A DNA stretch of 46,246 nucleotides from JAUXFK01 sp034189035 (GCA_034189035.1 JAXHVA010000031.1:1-46246), one strand, 5' to 3'. Positions 8,632 through 17,092 are shown, numbered from the stretch's first letter. Notes: generated by a model not told the origin, from the sequence alone. Made by a program: numbers and translations.

Positions 8632-8803
8632 AATAAAATTTCTTAGTGAACAAAACTGTAATTTAGAGTCTGGTTTATTAAGGGTCGGAAGAGCTAGAAC
8701 AATAATTTATAAACAATACTATGTCCCAAAATATTTTGATTGTCCAAGGTAAGATAGGGAAAAATATGAAAGGCCTGAGACAAATTGGGTAAAAACTTTC
8801 CTT

Positions 8804-8827
8804 AATTATGTAATTTTTTACACAATT
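8804..8827. promoter_or_regulatory. Enhancer-like inverted repeat (TGTAA-N4-TTACA), export side
   Basis: The sequence is AATTATGTAA, four T, then TTACACAATT, a dyad with nine of ten arm positions matching. Arm length, spacer and core TATGTAA/TTACA match the repeat at 13426-13449. It lies upstream of the candidate -24/-12 promoter at 8616-8631, where NtrC-type activators usually bind, and only 15 bp past the 3' end of the response regulator gene. Confidence 0.5.
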
Positions 8828-8841
8828 TAGGTAACACCTGT

Positions 8842-10251
8842 TCAGTCAAATTCTTGCTTCATCTTTTTTATCTTGTAAAGAAGTGCCTTATAACTGATTC
8901 CCAGTTGTTCTGCAGCTTTCTTTCTGTTCCAATTTGTTTGTTCTAAGGCCTTCTGAATCATCTCTTTTTCTACTTCTAAGACTGCCCTTTTGCTTAGATG
9001 CTTTAACGGTATATTAGGGGTATGAATATTTTGAGAAGAATTATCTTCAGTCTTCTTAGGTATATTATTGTTTAGTGAAGGTTTAAGTTCTTCTAGGATA
9101 AGGTTTTCATCCTCAAGGATAACTAGCTTTTTGATACTGTTCTCAAGTTCCCTCACGTTACCAGGCCATCTATAATCGGTGAGAGTCTTCATTAATTTCT
9201 TAGAAATGGTATTCACTTTTCTGTTATATCTTTTATTGTATCTTTCCAAAAAGTTCTCACAGAAAAGAGGTATATCTTCTTTGCGTTCTCTCAAAGGCTT
9301 AATACATATATTTACTACGTTTAAACGATAAAACAGGTCCTCCCTGAAGGTCTTATCCAAAACGGCCTTTTGCAAATCTTTATTAGTAGAGGCTAATATC
9401 CTGACATCCACATGGGTTTCATTTCTTCCACCCAACCTGGTAAATACTCCATCTTGCAGGACCTGAAGTATCTTTGCCTGTAATGCTGGACTCATCTCGC
9501 CTATTTCATCCAATAAGATCATTCCATCATGTGCAAGGCCAAATCTTCCGGGTTTCGATGCAATCGCCCCTGTAAATGCACCTCTCTCATAACCAAAAAG
9601 CTCACTCTCTAAAAGATCTCCAGGAATCGCAGCACAATTTACTTTGACGAACGGCTTATCTTTTCTTGAAGAATTGGCATATATTGCTCGGGCAACTACC
9701 TCTTTTCCTACTCCACTTTCTCCTTGGATCAGGACAGTTACATCCGTGTCTGCAATCTGTTCTATTATCTTCCTAATATCGTTCAAGTTTTCACTTATGC
9801 CGATAAAATATTCCCCTCTCGTTCTTTCCTGTATTAACTGTTCTTTTAATTCCTTGACCTCTTCTACTAGTCTTTTCTTTTCCAACACATTGTTTATAGC
9901 CAATCCCAATTCTTCGTCTTCAAAGGGTTTGGTGATATAGTCAGATGCCCCCAGCTTCATCGCCTTTACAACTGTACTTGCCTTTCCAAGAGCTGAAAGT
10001 ATAATAACAGGCACTTCACTCTTTAAATCCTCCCTAATCTTCCTCAGGGTCTCAAGACCATCCATCTCAGGCATCATTATATCTAAAATCACTACAGAAC
10101 ATGGTAATCCATCTTTTATGTGGTCAAGGGCATCTTTCCCACTCATAACAGAAGTTACATCATACCCCTTCAATGAGAGAACAGTATCTAAATAAGTACA
10201 CATACTTTTCTCATCATCAACAACTAAAATGGATGTACCGTTATTCATCAA
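8842..10251 (-). CDS. NtrC-type response regulator (PrsR-like)
   Basis: Three-domain sigma-54 activator. The receiver has phospho-acceptor Asp57 in VVILDIMMPEMDG and the conserved Lys in ITKPF. The AAA+ domain has GESGVGKE (Walker A), GAFTGA and IASTNKDL, and the C-terminal Fis-type helix-turn-helix contains WNRKKAAEQLGISYKALL. The 469-residue length is typical. In known PEP-CTERM systems a regulator of this type (PrsR) works with sigma-54 and a kinase (PrsK) to switch on sorted proteins. Here the partner kinases are probably the two soluble kinases encoded upstream. It is the best candidate to bind the TGTAA-N4-TTACA repeats, which is inference. Confidence 0.93.
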   Translation of the reverse strand: MMNNGTSILVVDDEKSMCTYLDTVLSLKGYDVTSVMSGKDALDHIKDGLPCSVVILDIMMPEMDGLETLRKIREDLKSEVPVIILSALGKASTVVKAMKLGASDYITKPFEDEELGLAINNVLEKKRLVEEVKELKEQLIQERTRGEYFIGISENLNDIRKIIEQIADTDVTVLIQGESGVGKEVVARAIYANSSRKDKPFVKVNCAAIPGDLLESELFGYERGAFTGAIASKPGRFGLAHDGMILLDEIGEMSPALQAKILQVLQDGVFTRLGGRNETHVDVRILASTNKDLQKAVLDKTFREDLFYRLNVVNICIKPLRERKEDIPLFCENFLERYNKRYNRKVNTISKKLMKTLTDYRWPGNVRELENSIKKLVILEDENLILEELKPSLNNNIPKKTEDNSSQNIHTPNIPLKHLSKRAVLEVEKEMIQKALEQTNWNRKKAAEQLGISYKALLYKIKKMKQEFD

Positions 10252-10357
10252 TTATACCTTGTTTTTCTGCGCCGCTCGTAACAGTAATCAACGGGAAAAG
10301 TGCAGCCGACGATTATTAAAAACGATATTGCGTCCATCCAGGAATTACGTTCTTAGA

Positions 10358-11452
10358 TTACATATCATTTATTGGAATCGCAAAAATAAACTTACTCCCC
10401 TTCCCTATTACACTTTCAACCCAAATTTCACCTCCATGAGCCTCGATGATTTCCTTATTAATAGCTAAGCCTAGACCAGTCCCTCCTACTTTACGGGTCA
10501 TGGGATCCTCTAATTGTAAAAAAGGATCAAATATGATGTCATATTCTCTTTCAGCAATTCCAATACCCGTATCAGTCACCTCAATTCTAATATAATTCCT
10601 TTCCTTTTTTCCCCTGATAATTACCTTTCCCCCTTCTCTGTTAAACTTAATAGCATTATCGAGGAAATTTGCTATCATCTGCCGCATATATTTGCCTACC
10701 CCTATAATACTGGGAAGCGAAGATGGGGTTTGATTATCGATAGTTATATTTTTCTTGCGCGCATCTTCTTTTACAGAATCAACAATTTTTGAGATTATAT
10801 TTTTTATATCGATAGGTTTTCGGGGATGCTCGATCTTCTGGAATTTTAACTCAGAATATAAAAGGATGTTCGATATGAGCCTTTCGAATCTATTACCCTC
10901 ATTCTTCAATACATTGAGTACTTCCCTTTCCTTTTTGCCCGCTTTTTCCCATCTTGCATTAAAAATTTGATCTATTGAAATCAAGATTAACGATAACGGC
11001 GTCCGCAATTCATGGGAAACAATAGCCAGGAAATTATCTACCAAAGTATCGATTTTACGGTATGCAATTAATTCCTTTTCTAATCTGTTTCTTTCAAGTG
11101 CTTGCGATACAACCCTGGATAATTCCCTAGATTTAAAGGGTTTGGTTATAAATCCATGAAATCCGACATTAAGCGCATCCACAGCTGTGTATAATGTACC
11201 ATGACCTGTAATGACAACCCCAACTAATCCCGGATCAATCTTTTTTATGGCTTTGAAGACTTCTATACCATTAAGTCCGGGCATCATTATATCAGTGAGC
11301 AAGAGGTCAAAGTTATCATCCTTGGCCAGTTCCATAGCAAGCTGGCCGTTATTAACGCCTTTAACTGTGTAACCTTCGCTCTCTAGAGTCTGTACACAAA
11401 AATAGACAACTTCTTCATCATCATCTACTACAAGAATCTTTTCCCCGGACAT
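10358..11452 (-). CDS. Receiver-histidine kinase hybrid (REC-HisKA-HATPase)
   Basis: Soluble protein with a receiver at the N-terminus (residues 1-120, phospho-acceptor Asp54 in LLLTDIMMPGLNG, Lys in ITKPF). A short linker leads to a HisKA domain (His147 in IVSHELRTPLSLIL) and an HATPase_c domain with N-box NFLDNAIKFN, G1 VTDTGIGIAE and G2 GGTGLGLAINKEIIEAHGG. There are no membrane segments. The domain order suggests the kinase is itself controlled by phosphorylation, placing it mid-relay between the GAF/PAS kinase encoded upstream and the NtrC-type regulator downstream. Gaps of 45 and 106 bp to the neighbours are compatible with co-transcription. Confidence 0.93.
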   Translation of the reverse strand: MSGEKILVVDDDEEVVYFCVQTLESEGYTVKGVNNGQLAMELAKDDNFDLLLTDIMMPGLNGIEVFKAIKKIDPGLVGVVITGHGTLYTAVDALNVGFHGFITKPFKSRELSRVVSQALERNRLEKELIAYRKIDTLVDNFLAIVSHELRTPLSLILISIDQIFNARWEKAGKKEREVLNVLKNEGNRFERLISNILLYSELKFQKIEHPRKPIDIKNIISKIVDSVKEDARKKNITIDNQTPSSLPSIIGVGKYMRQMIANFLDNAIKFNREGGKVIIRGKKERNYIRIEVTDTGIGIAEREYDIIFDPFLQLEDPMTRKVGGTGLGLAINKEIIEAHGGEIWVESVIGKGSKFIFAIPINDM

Positions 11453-11497
11453 AAATCTCTGCCCTTTCCCTATTCTTATATTTCATTTATTTTTTAT

Positions 11498-13240
11498 TTA
11501 TTTTTCATGCGCCAAACTACTCGATAGGGGAAGGGCAAAGATAAACTTAGCTCCTTTATTTTCTTCTGACTCAACCCATATTCGCCCTTTGTGCGCTTCT
11601 ATTATCTTCTTACATATAGACAGCCCTAAACCTGTTCCTACTCCTTCTTTTCTCTTTGTTCCTATTACGAACTCATCGAAGACGACCTCTTTTTCCTCAT
11701 TTCGAATCCCCAAACCATTATCAGTTACGGAAACCTCAACAACCTCCGGTGATGCGAGTTCCGTTTTAACCTCTACTTTCCCGCCTTCGTGGTTAAATTT
11801 TATCGCATTTTCGAGCAAATTTACTAATACCCGTTCAATCTTATCCTTATCTAAAGGTAACAACGGGAAATTATGGGATACTATTTTCTTTATATCTATC
11901 CTTTTTTCTTCTGCCAGGTATTTAATCTGATTTAAGGCTTTTTCTATACACCCGTTTATATTTGCTTCCTGGAAATCAAATTCCATTTTTCCTGCCTCAA
12001 TCTTTGATAACTCAAGGAATTCGCTGCTAAATTTATGTATGCGCTTACCACTTTTGTAACACTCCTGTATAATCTTCTTTTGAAAGGTATTAAGAGGTCC
12101 AACCTCCTCATTCAGCAACATCTTATTGTAGCCGCTTATCAAGGACAGGGGGTTTCTAAGTTCATGTGCTGCCATAGCCAGAAAATTACTCTTTAGACTT
12201 TCCAATTCTTTTCTAAAAGAGATATCTCTCACGATACCTTGAATGGCCTTTTTCCCACTATCATCATCGATGATGGTTATGCCTACTTCAACCTCCAATT
12301 TCTCACCATCCCTTTTTATAGCCTTTAATTCATAATGAGATGATATTTCTCCTTCAGTCGTGCCCTCATTTATCATTTGAAAAAAAGGGTTACATTGATC
12401 ATTTAAAAAAATCATTTCGATTTTTTTAAAATACAGCTCTTCATCTGAATATTTTACCATATCCAGGAACCTCTTATTGGCAAATGTGAACACTCCATCT
12501 TCAATAATGAAGATGCCGTCATTAGCATTACTAATCAGTCGAATGTATCTCTCTTCATAGGCTCTGACCTCTTCGGTCTTCTCTTTGACTCTTTCCTCGA
12601 GTGTTTCGTTCAGATGTTTCATTGCCTCGAAGTAAAATGCGCTAACAAAAGCCATGGCAGAAAGATGAGATATTATAACCAGAATCATTTGATCCTTCTC
12701 AGAAAAGGCATTCACCCTAGAATGGCTAAGGTTAAATACCCCTATAACCCTGCCTTTGTCCATGATAGGCACACATAGCAAAGATCTGACTGTTACCTCA
12801 GAATCATTGTAATCAATAAAATGATTATCCTCTTTGGTATCCTCGATCAGGAAAGGAATTCCCTCTTTTGCAACCATCCCAGCAGTTCCTACACCCAAAG
12901 AAAACTTTCTCCCACAATAGTTTTTATCATCATAGTATCTCCCAGACTTATCTTTTTTCCCCTTTGCTACTTTAACTATCAACTCATTTGTTTCACCGTT
13001 GAGCAACATTAAAGAACAGTTCTCTGCATCTATCTCATCGATCACAATATCCACTATAGCCAAACATACACTTGATAAATCGGGGAGATCTCTTATAGAA
13101 TCGATAATACGGTTAACTATGGTAATATCCCTTGTACTGTTCTGATAGCTACCGTCGATTTTGCTCACGACCTTGTCATCAAGCTTCTCCTGACCTAGAA
13201 TATCTTTTGACTTATTTTTCATTTCATCTTCAGAGGACAT
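11498..13240 (-). CDS. Soluble GAF-PAS sensor histidine kinase
   Basis: Cytoplasmic sensor kinase of 580 residues. A GAF domain (about 50-200, with LLCVPIMDKGRVIGVFNLSH) is followed by a coiled linker, a PAS domain (about 230-345, IIEDGVFTFANKRFLDMVKYS) with a PAC-like end, a HisKA domain with His359 in AMAAHELRNPLSLISGY, and an HATPase_c domain (NLLENAIKFN, VTDNGLGI, GVGTGLGLSICKKIIEAHKG). No transmembrane helix is seen, unlike the PrsK kinase of other PEP-CTERM loci, which is membrane-bound. It is the first gene of the minus-strand regulatory run, divergent from the PEP-CTERM genes. The signal sensed by GAF or PAS is unknown. Confidence 0.93.
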   Translation of the reverse strand: MSSEDEMKNKSKDILGQEKLDDKVVSKIDGSYQNSTRDITIVNRIIDSIRDLPDLSSVCLAIVDIVIDEIDAENCSLMLLNGETNELIVKVAKGKKDKSGRYYDDKNYCGRKFSLGVGTAGMVAKEGIPFLIEDTKEDNHFIDYNDSEVTVRSLLCVPIMDKGRVIGVFNLSHSRVNAFSEKDQMILVIISHLSAMAFVSAFYFEAMKHLNETLEERVKEKTEEVRAYEERYIRLISNANDGIFIIEDGVFTFANKRFLDMVKYSDEELYFKKIEMIFLNDQCNPFFQMINEGTTEGEISSHYELKAIKRDGEKLEVEVGITIIDDDSGKKAIQGIVRDISFRKELESLKSNFLAMAAHELRNPLSLISGYNKMLLNEEVGPLNTFQKKIIQECYKSGKRIHKFSSEFLELSKIEAGKMEFDFQEANINGCIEKALNQIKYLAEEKRIDIKKIVSHNFPLLPLDKDKIERVLVNLLENAIKFNHEGGKVEVKTELASPEVVEVSVTDNGLGIRNEEKEVVFDEFVIGTKRKEGVGTGLGLSICKKIIEAHKGRIWVESEENKGAKFIFALPLSSSLAHEK

Positions 13241-13562
13241 CTTTAAGTCTCCTTCTATCAGCGCATAAAGGTATAAAAGTGTATTAATACTCTTACGTCC
13301 TTTATTCGTTTATAGTAGATAAATGCCCAATCGAAAATTTATTCATATAAAAATATGGATAACGTATATAATAAACAAGTATATTATACAAGGATAAAAT
13401 GGCAAAGATGGAAATATTTTTTCCCAAATATGTAATCAGTTACATATTTTAGGAAATAGATTACCGCATACTACTGAATAAATATAGGGTTAAATGGAAC
13501 CATAAAATGTTTTTTCTAATTATATCTTTCAGTTAGAATTTTTTTCGTCCTTTTAAATAAAT
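13241..13562. other. AT-rich divergent intergenic region
   Basis: No gene is seen. The region separates the sensor kinase from the PEP-CTERM genes. It carries the inverted repeat at 13426-13449 and leads into the -24/-12 promoter at 13563. Several TATAAT-like strings occur, but none pairs convincingly with a -35 box, so the kinase promoter is not assigned. Confidence 0.6.
13426..13449. promoter_or_regulatory. Enhancer-like perfect inverted repeat (TGTAA-N4-TTACA), PEP-CTERM side
   Basis: AAATATGTAA, four bases TCAG, then TTACATATTT is a perfect 10-bp dyad. It lies about 115 bp upstream of the -24/-12 promoter at 13563-13578, the usual distance for an NtrC-type enhancer. It shares core and spacing with the repeat at 8804-8827. 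Both may be sites for the NtrC-type regulator encoded at 8842-10251. Confidence 0.55.
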
Positions 13563-13578
13563 TGGCTTGAAATTTGCT
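13563..13578 (+). promoter_or_regulatory. Candidate sigma-54 (-24/-12) promoter for the PEP-CTERM genes
   Basis: TGGCTTGAAATTTGCT matches the -24/-12 consensus TGGCAC-N5-TTGCW, with TGGC, TTGCT and the spacing exact. A start about 12 bases downstream of the GC gives a short leader before the AAGGAGG site at 13611. Known PEP-CTERM regulons use sigma-54, which agrees with this call. Confidence 0.7.
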
Positions 13579-13623
13579 AGTATTTTCTATATAATTCATC
13601 AACAAATTAAAAGGAGGTTTCGA

Positions 13624-13809
13624 TTGAAAAGAACGACTTTATATTATCTTTGTATATCTCTTTTTGTACTATCAACTAGTGTATTCTCTATATTCATACT
13701 ATCTGGTTATAAAGGAACTCCAATCCCCGAGCCTGTAAGTATGTTGATACTTGGCACGGGGTTAGTTTGTCTTGCTGGGCTGGGGAGAAAAAGTTTGAGC
13801 AAGATTTAA
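13624..13809 (+). CDS. Minimal PEP-CTERM protein (61 residues)
   Basis: The start chosen is TTG at 13624 because a perfect AAGGAGG lies six bases before it. An upstream in-frame ATG at 13567 overlaps the candidate sigma-54 promoter and is unlikely. The product has a basic N-terminus (KR), a hydrophobic signal segment (about 6-28), a six-residue spacer, then the sorting signal PIPEPVSMLILGTGL with a basic tail GLGRKSLSK. After signal peptidase and exosortase processing almost nothing would remain. The PEP motif, hydrophobic helix and Arg/Lys end all fit the exosortase signal. It precedes a normal PEP-CTERM gene by 25 bp, so they share a transcript. No function is known. Confidence 0.8.
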   Translation: MKRTTLYYLCISLFVLSTSVFSIFILSGYKGTPIPEPVSMLILGTGLVCLAGLGRKSLSKI

Positions 13810-13834
13810 AAAAAAATAGAAAGGAGGTGAACGC

Positions 13835-14497
13835 ATGAAAAAGCTCGCAGTATTATTCATTTTTACAGTTTTTCTACTATCGTTATCTGGTAGTGCAAAT
13901 TCTACTCTGCTCGGTTTGGACCTTGGTCTGCCTGATATTTTTTCCAATACAACAGGTACATACAACTATGAAGCAGATACTGACCTTTTAACCTTTTCAG
14001 CAACTGCTCTCACAATCACTTTTGACGGTGTAACTATTGTCAATATTGATAACGGGAGTTACTCGGCTTCCTTTTATGTTGATGACTCGGGTAACTTAAC
14101 AGGTGGTGTGTCAGGTGCTGATTTAGTTATAGAGGGAGATATCGATATAGATGGTAACGGTTCTTACGAGTATACGGGCATACTGGTAGCAGGTGAAGTT
14201 ACAGCTTTTGGGTTTTTAGATTTGTTCGGTACTAAGTATGCATCCTTTGATTATACATTTGATGTCGATCCAGTATCTGAATTGTATGATCTCTATGCTG
14301 TAAGTGCCTATGTAGGAGGAGACTTTACTACTGTTGACAACGATTTTGGTTGGGATGGAACTTGGGATGAAGACCATTCAGGAAACAAGGTCAAACACGA
14401 TACAGCTCCCGTTCCAGAACCTGCAACATTGTTCCTGCTTGGCTCAGGTTTAATCGGCATGGGCTTTGGCGCTAGAAGGAAACTAAGAAAAATCTAA
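13835..14497 (+). CDS. PEP-CTERM sorting-domain protein
   Basis: Secreted protein of 220 residues with signal peptide MKKLAVLFIFTVFLLSLSG (cut near ANS). Its beta-rich acidic mature region is full of Asp, Gly, Thr and Tyr, and it ends in the PEP-CTERM signal PVPEPATLFLLGSGLIGMGF with the basic tail GARRKLRK. Exosortase would cleave at PEP and release or attach the protein at the cell surface, probably in the exopolysaccharide matrix. AAAGGAGGTG precedes the ATG with good spacing. There is no cysteine and no catalytic motif; regions such as DIDIDGNGSYEY could bind calcium. A strong terminator follows, closing the two-gene unit. Confidence 0.9.
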   Translation: MKKLAVLFIFTVFLLSLSGSANSTLLGLDLGLPDIFSNTTGTYNYEADTDLLTFSATALTITFDGVTIVNIDNGSYSASFYVDDSGNLTGGVSGADLVIEGDIDIDGNGSYEYTGILVAGEVTAFGFLDLFGTKYASFDYTFDVDPVSELYDLYAVSAYVGGDFTTVDNDFGWDGTWDEDHSGNKVKHDTAPVPEPATLFLLGSGLIGMGFGARRKLRKI

Positions 14498-14517
14498 TAT
14501 TTTGGCAACATATTAAC

Positions 14518-14558
14518 AAGACCCAGAGCAAAGAACCTCCTCGCTCTGGGTCTTTTTT
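14518..14558 (+). terminator. Rho-independent terminator after the PEP-CTERM genes
   Basis: A 12-bp perfect stem (AAGACCCAGAGC with GCTCTGGGTCTT) encloses a 13-base loop and is followed by a run of T. It lies 20 bp after the second PEP-CTERM stop codon. Confidence 0.92.
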
Positions 14559-14772
14559 CCCTTTTATTAAATTTAGACGTAATAATATATATTAATTGCA
14601 ACCCTATAAATACTTCCTGCCTATTATCCACACAATAATCGACAAATCTATATATCTCCCTCTTGACATGGCCCACTTTAAATGAGATATTTCTAGAATC
14701 AAAACACTCATCATAATTCGATCCCCATTATATTTTTTGATACTCAATTATTGTTTACATAGGAAATTATTC

Positions 14773-15642
14773 ATGCAAGCGAAAAGGTTTCCCAACTGGC
14801 TTAAGAAAGATATCCCCAGGGGAAACGCTTTATTTAATGTCAGGAAAATCTTATCAAGTTTAGAGCTAAATACTGTATGCGAAAATGCCAAGTGCCCAAA
14901 TAAAGGGGAATGTTTCTCGAAAGGTACAGCTACATTTATGATCATGGGAAATATCTGTACTAGGAACTGCCGGTTTTGTGCTGTAAAGAACCGTATTCCA
15001 GAGCATCTTGACCTAGACGAACCAGATAGAGTTGCTAAGGCAGCGAAGCTTATGGGTTTAACCTACGTGGTTATTACCTCTGTTACCAGAGATGACCTGC
15101 CAGATGGAGGTTCAAGACACTTTTCTAATACTCTAAGGGCAATAAGAGCAACCTTACCTGAGGCTATGATCGAGATATTAGCCCCTGATTTTAAAGGTAA
15201 TTATGATGCAATTTACAAGGTAGTCAAATCACAACCTACTGTATTTAACCACAATTTGGAAACAGTCCCCCGTCTCTATCCCTTAATCCGCCCTGATGCT
15301 GACTACTACAGGTCATTAAAGATTTTACAATATGCAAAAGGCATTAAAAATGGCATTTTTACAAAATCTGGTTTGATGCTGGGTTTTGGTGAGAAAAAAG
15401 AAGAAGTCATCGATTGCATGAAGGACTTAAAGTATATCGGATGTGACATCCTAACCATAGGACAGTATATAAGCCCATCTGATCAGCATTTTCCTGTACA
15501 CAGATTTCTTCACCCTGACGAGTTCAAAGAGTTTGAGTCTATTGGGAAAGATATCGGGTTTACTGGAATTGCCTCAGGTCCATTTATCAGAAGCTCTTAT
15601 CATGCTGGTACGCTTTTTAAACGTTTATTCGGTCCGCCCTGA
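14773..15642 (+). CDS. lipA: Lipoyl synthase
   Basis: Radical-SAM enzyme that inserts two sulfurs into octanoyl groups on lipoyl-dependent proteins. It has the auxiliary cluster motif CENAKCPNKGEC, the radical-SAM motif CTRNCRFC, and typical segments TSVTRDDLPDGGSRHF, VFNHNLETV and SGLMLGFGE, ending in GPFIRSSYHA. ATG at 14773 is chosen since it gives the usual 289-residue form. An upstream in-frame TTG at 14737 would add an unrelated 12 residues. It lies 50 bp before the octanoyltransferase gene, so the two steps of lipoate synthesis are encoded together. Confidence 0.96.
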   Translation: MQAKRFPNWLKKDIPRGNALFNVRKILSSLELNTVCENAKCPNKGECFSKGTATFMIMGNICTRNCRFCAVKNRIPEHLDLDEPDRVAKAAKLMGLTYVVITSVTRDDLPDGGSRHFSNTLRAIRATLPEAMIEILAPDFKGNYDAIYKVVKSQPTVFNHNLETVPRLYPLIRPDADYYRSLKILQYAKGIKNGIFTKSGLMLGFGEKKEEVIDCMKDLKYIGCDILTIGQYISPSDQHFPVHRFLHPDEFKEFESIGKDIGFTGIASGPFIRSSYHAGTLFKRLFGPP

Positions 15643-15691
15643 AAAGATCCGATCTTTCAAGACGGCCCTTTTATTTGAATAAAGAAGGATA

Positions 15692-16528
15692 ATGATAAGT
15701 GAGCAGTTTCGTATTTGGCGTCTATTAATTACTGGATTTTTGAATGCCTTTGAAAATATGGCGATAGATGAGGCCATACTAAAGGCCTGCAGCATAGGCA
15801 AGTCCCCACCTACAATCAGGGTATACGGTTGGAGGCCCCACGCAATTTCTCTCGGATATTCTCAAAAGATAAAAGATACTATTAATCGGGAGGCTTGTGA
15901 AAGGCTTGAAGTCGATATTGTCCGTCGTCCTACAGGAGGAAGGGCTGTCCTCCATGACGAAGAATCGACCTACTCCTTGATTTCCCCCATAGATAATCCA
16001 CTCTTTCCCCCAAATATTTTAGGTTCTTACCAAAAGATAAGCTCTTGTTTAATCTGGGTATTTAAGAGACTGGGTATCGAAGCTCAGATGGTTATACCAA
16101 AGGAGGAAATAAAAAGTCCATTTGAAAGAAGGGTCGATCCCATCTGCTTTTTAAGCCCTTCATGGTATGAAATAACTGTTAACAGCAGAAAGATTTGTGG
16201 AAGCGCCCAAAGGCGATCAGATGCCGCATTTTTGCAGCATGGTTCTATTTTGCTTAAATTTGACCCCATGAAACTCACTGAAATATTGTCTTTTAAAGAA
16301 GGAAATAGAACAGAGATTATAGATTACCTGCGCACAAAGATAACCTCCGTGAATGAACAACTCAGTCGAAGCATTGGATTTTTTGAATTTAATGAAATGC
16401 TTACTGAGGGGTTTAAACAGGGTTTGGATTTAGAGTTAAAAGAGGGGGAACTAAGTCCTGAGGAACATCGACTCAAAAAAGAGTATTTAGAAAAACGCTA
16501 TCTCAACCCGAGTTGGAATTATAGATAA
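15692..16528 (+). CDS. lipM: LipM-type octanoyltransferase (lipoate ligase fold)
   Basis: Member of the biotin/lipoate protein ligase fold. It has NMAIDEAIL, RPTGGRAVLHDEESTYSL (substrate loop), and PICFLSPSWYEITV carrying Cys152, the position of the catalytic Cys in LipM, then RKICGSAQRR with the conserved Lys167 and FLQHGSILL. A Cys in this place, together with adjacency to lipA, favours octanoyl-ACP transferase over LplA-type ATP-dependent ligase. LipM is best known from Firmicutes. The 278-residue length fits. The start ATG follows AAGAAGGATA. Confidence 0.85.
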   Translation: MISEQFRIWRLLITGFLNAFENMAIDEAILKACSIGKSPPTIRVYGWRPHAISLGYSQKIKDTINREACERLEVDIVRRPTGGRAVLHDEESTYSLISPIDNPLFPPNILGSYQKISSCLIWVFKRLGIEAQMVIPKEEIKSPFERRVDPICFLSPSWYEITVNSRKICGSAQRRSDAAFLQHGSILLKFDPMKLTEILSFKEGNRTEIIDYLRTKITSVNEQLSRSIGFFEFNEMLTEGFKQGLDLELKEGELSPEEHRLKKEYLEKRYLNPSWNYR

Positions 16529-16696
16529 TGTGTATCTACAGTTGAGCTTTTTACTCAATTTCTTTGTAATGCCCAGAGTAGAAGTGCCTTGTCTAAATAA
16601 GAGTATCGCATATTTCAAATATAAATCAAACTGTAAAGCTATTATTTTTGTATTACATTGAAGATTTAGATAATAAAAAAACATTTATAAAAAGGT

Positions 16697-16725
16697 TTGA
16701 CTCTCCTTTTATTAGAAGATATACT
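16697..16725 (+). promoter_or_regulatory. Sigma-70 promoter for the ComEA-like gene
   Basis: TTGACT, a 17-base spacer and TATACT give near-consensus -35 and -10 boxes. Transcription would start about 60 bases before the ribosome site of the gene at 16793. The rest of 16529-16792 shows no gene. Confidence 0.7.
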
Positions 16726-16792
16726 GCGAAAAATTTGGTGTTAAATGCGGATAGGGGACAAGAATTCTCAAGTTTTAAAAGGGGGTATATAA

Positions 16793-17092
16793 ATGCAATT
16801 TCTTATGAGAAAGTTACTTGTTTTAATTTTGATATTGTCTTTTGTGGCTGTCATATCACCTGTGTATACCAATGCAGAAAATGAAGGATGCAAAACTGAC
16901 AAAGTCAATATCAATACAGCATCACTCGATGAGCTTCAAAAGATAAAGGGTATAGGCCCTGAATTAGCTCAAAGGATAATTGACTACAAGAAAGAACATG
17001 GGGCTTTTGAAAAACCTCACGATATAACGAAAGTCGAAGGAATCGGTCCTAAAACCTTCGAGGCTATCAAAAATATAATTACAGTCAAATAA
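16793..17092 (+). CDS. ComEA-like helix-hairpin-helix protein, exported
   Basis: Small exported DNA-binding protein of 99 residues. A signal peptide (hydrophobic about 7-26, cut near TNA) is followed by a double helix-hairpin-helix unit of the ComEA C-terminal type: VNINTASLDELQKIKGIGPE, LAQRIIDYKKEHGAF and ITKVEGIGPKTFEAIKNI. The ComEA anchor/oligomerisation domain is absent, so it resembles the short periplasmic ComEA of Gram-negative bacteria that pulls in DNA during natural transformation. GGGGG precedes the ATG. No other competence gene is in the window. Confidence 0.88.
   Translation: MQFLMRKLLVLILILSFVAVISPVYTNAENEGCKTDKVNINTASLDELQKIKGIGPELAQRIIDYKKEHGAFEKPHDITKVEGIGPKTFEAIKNIITVK

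Noticed and set aside
10320..10350. GTCCATCCAGGAA resembles the MITE terminus
   Set aside because: Only about 12 bases match, with no partner end in the 106-bp gap.
13567..13623. Longer form of the small PEP-CTERM protein starting at ATG 13567
   Set aside because: It has no ribosome site and overlaps the -24/-12 promoter; TTG at 13624 follows AAGGAGG.
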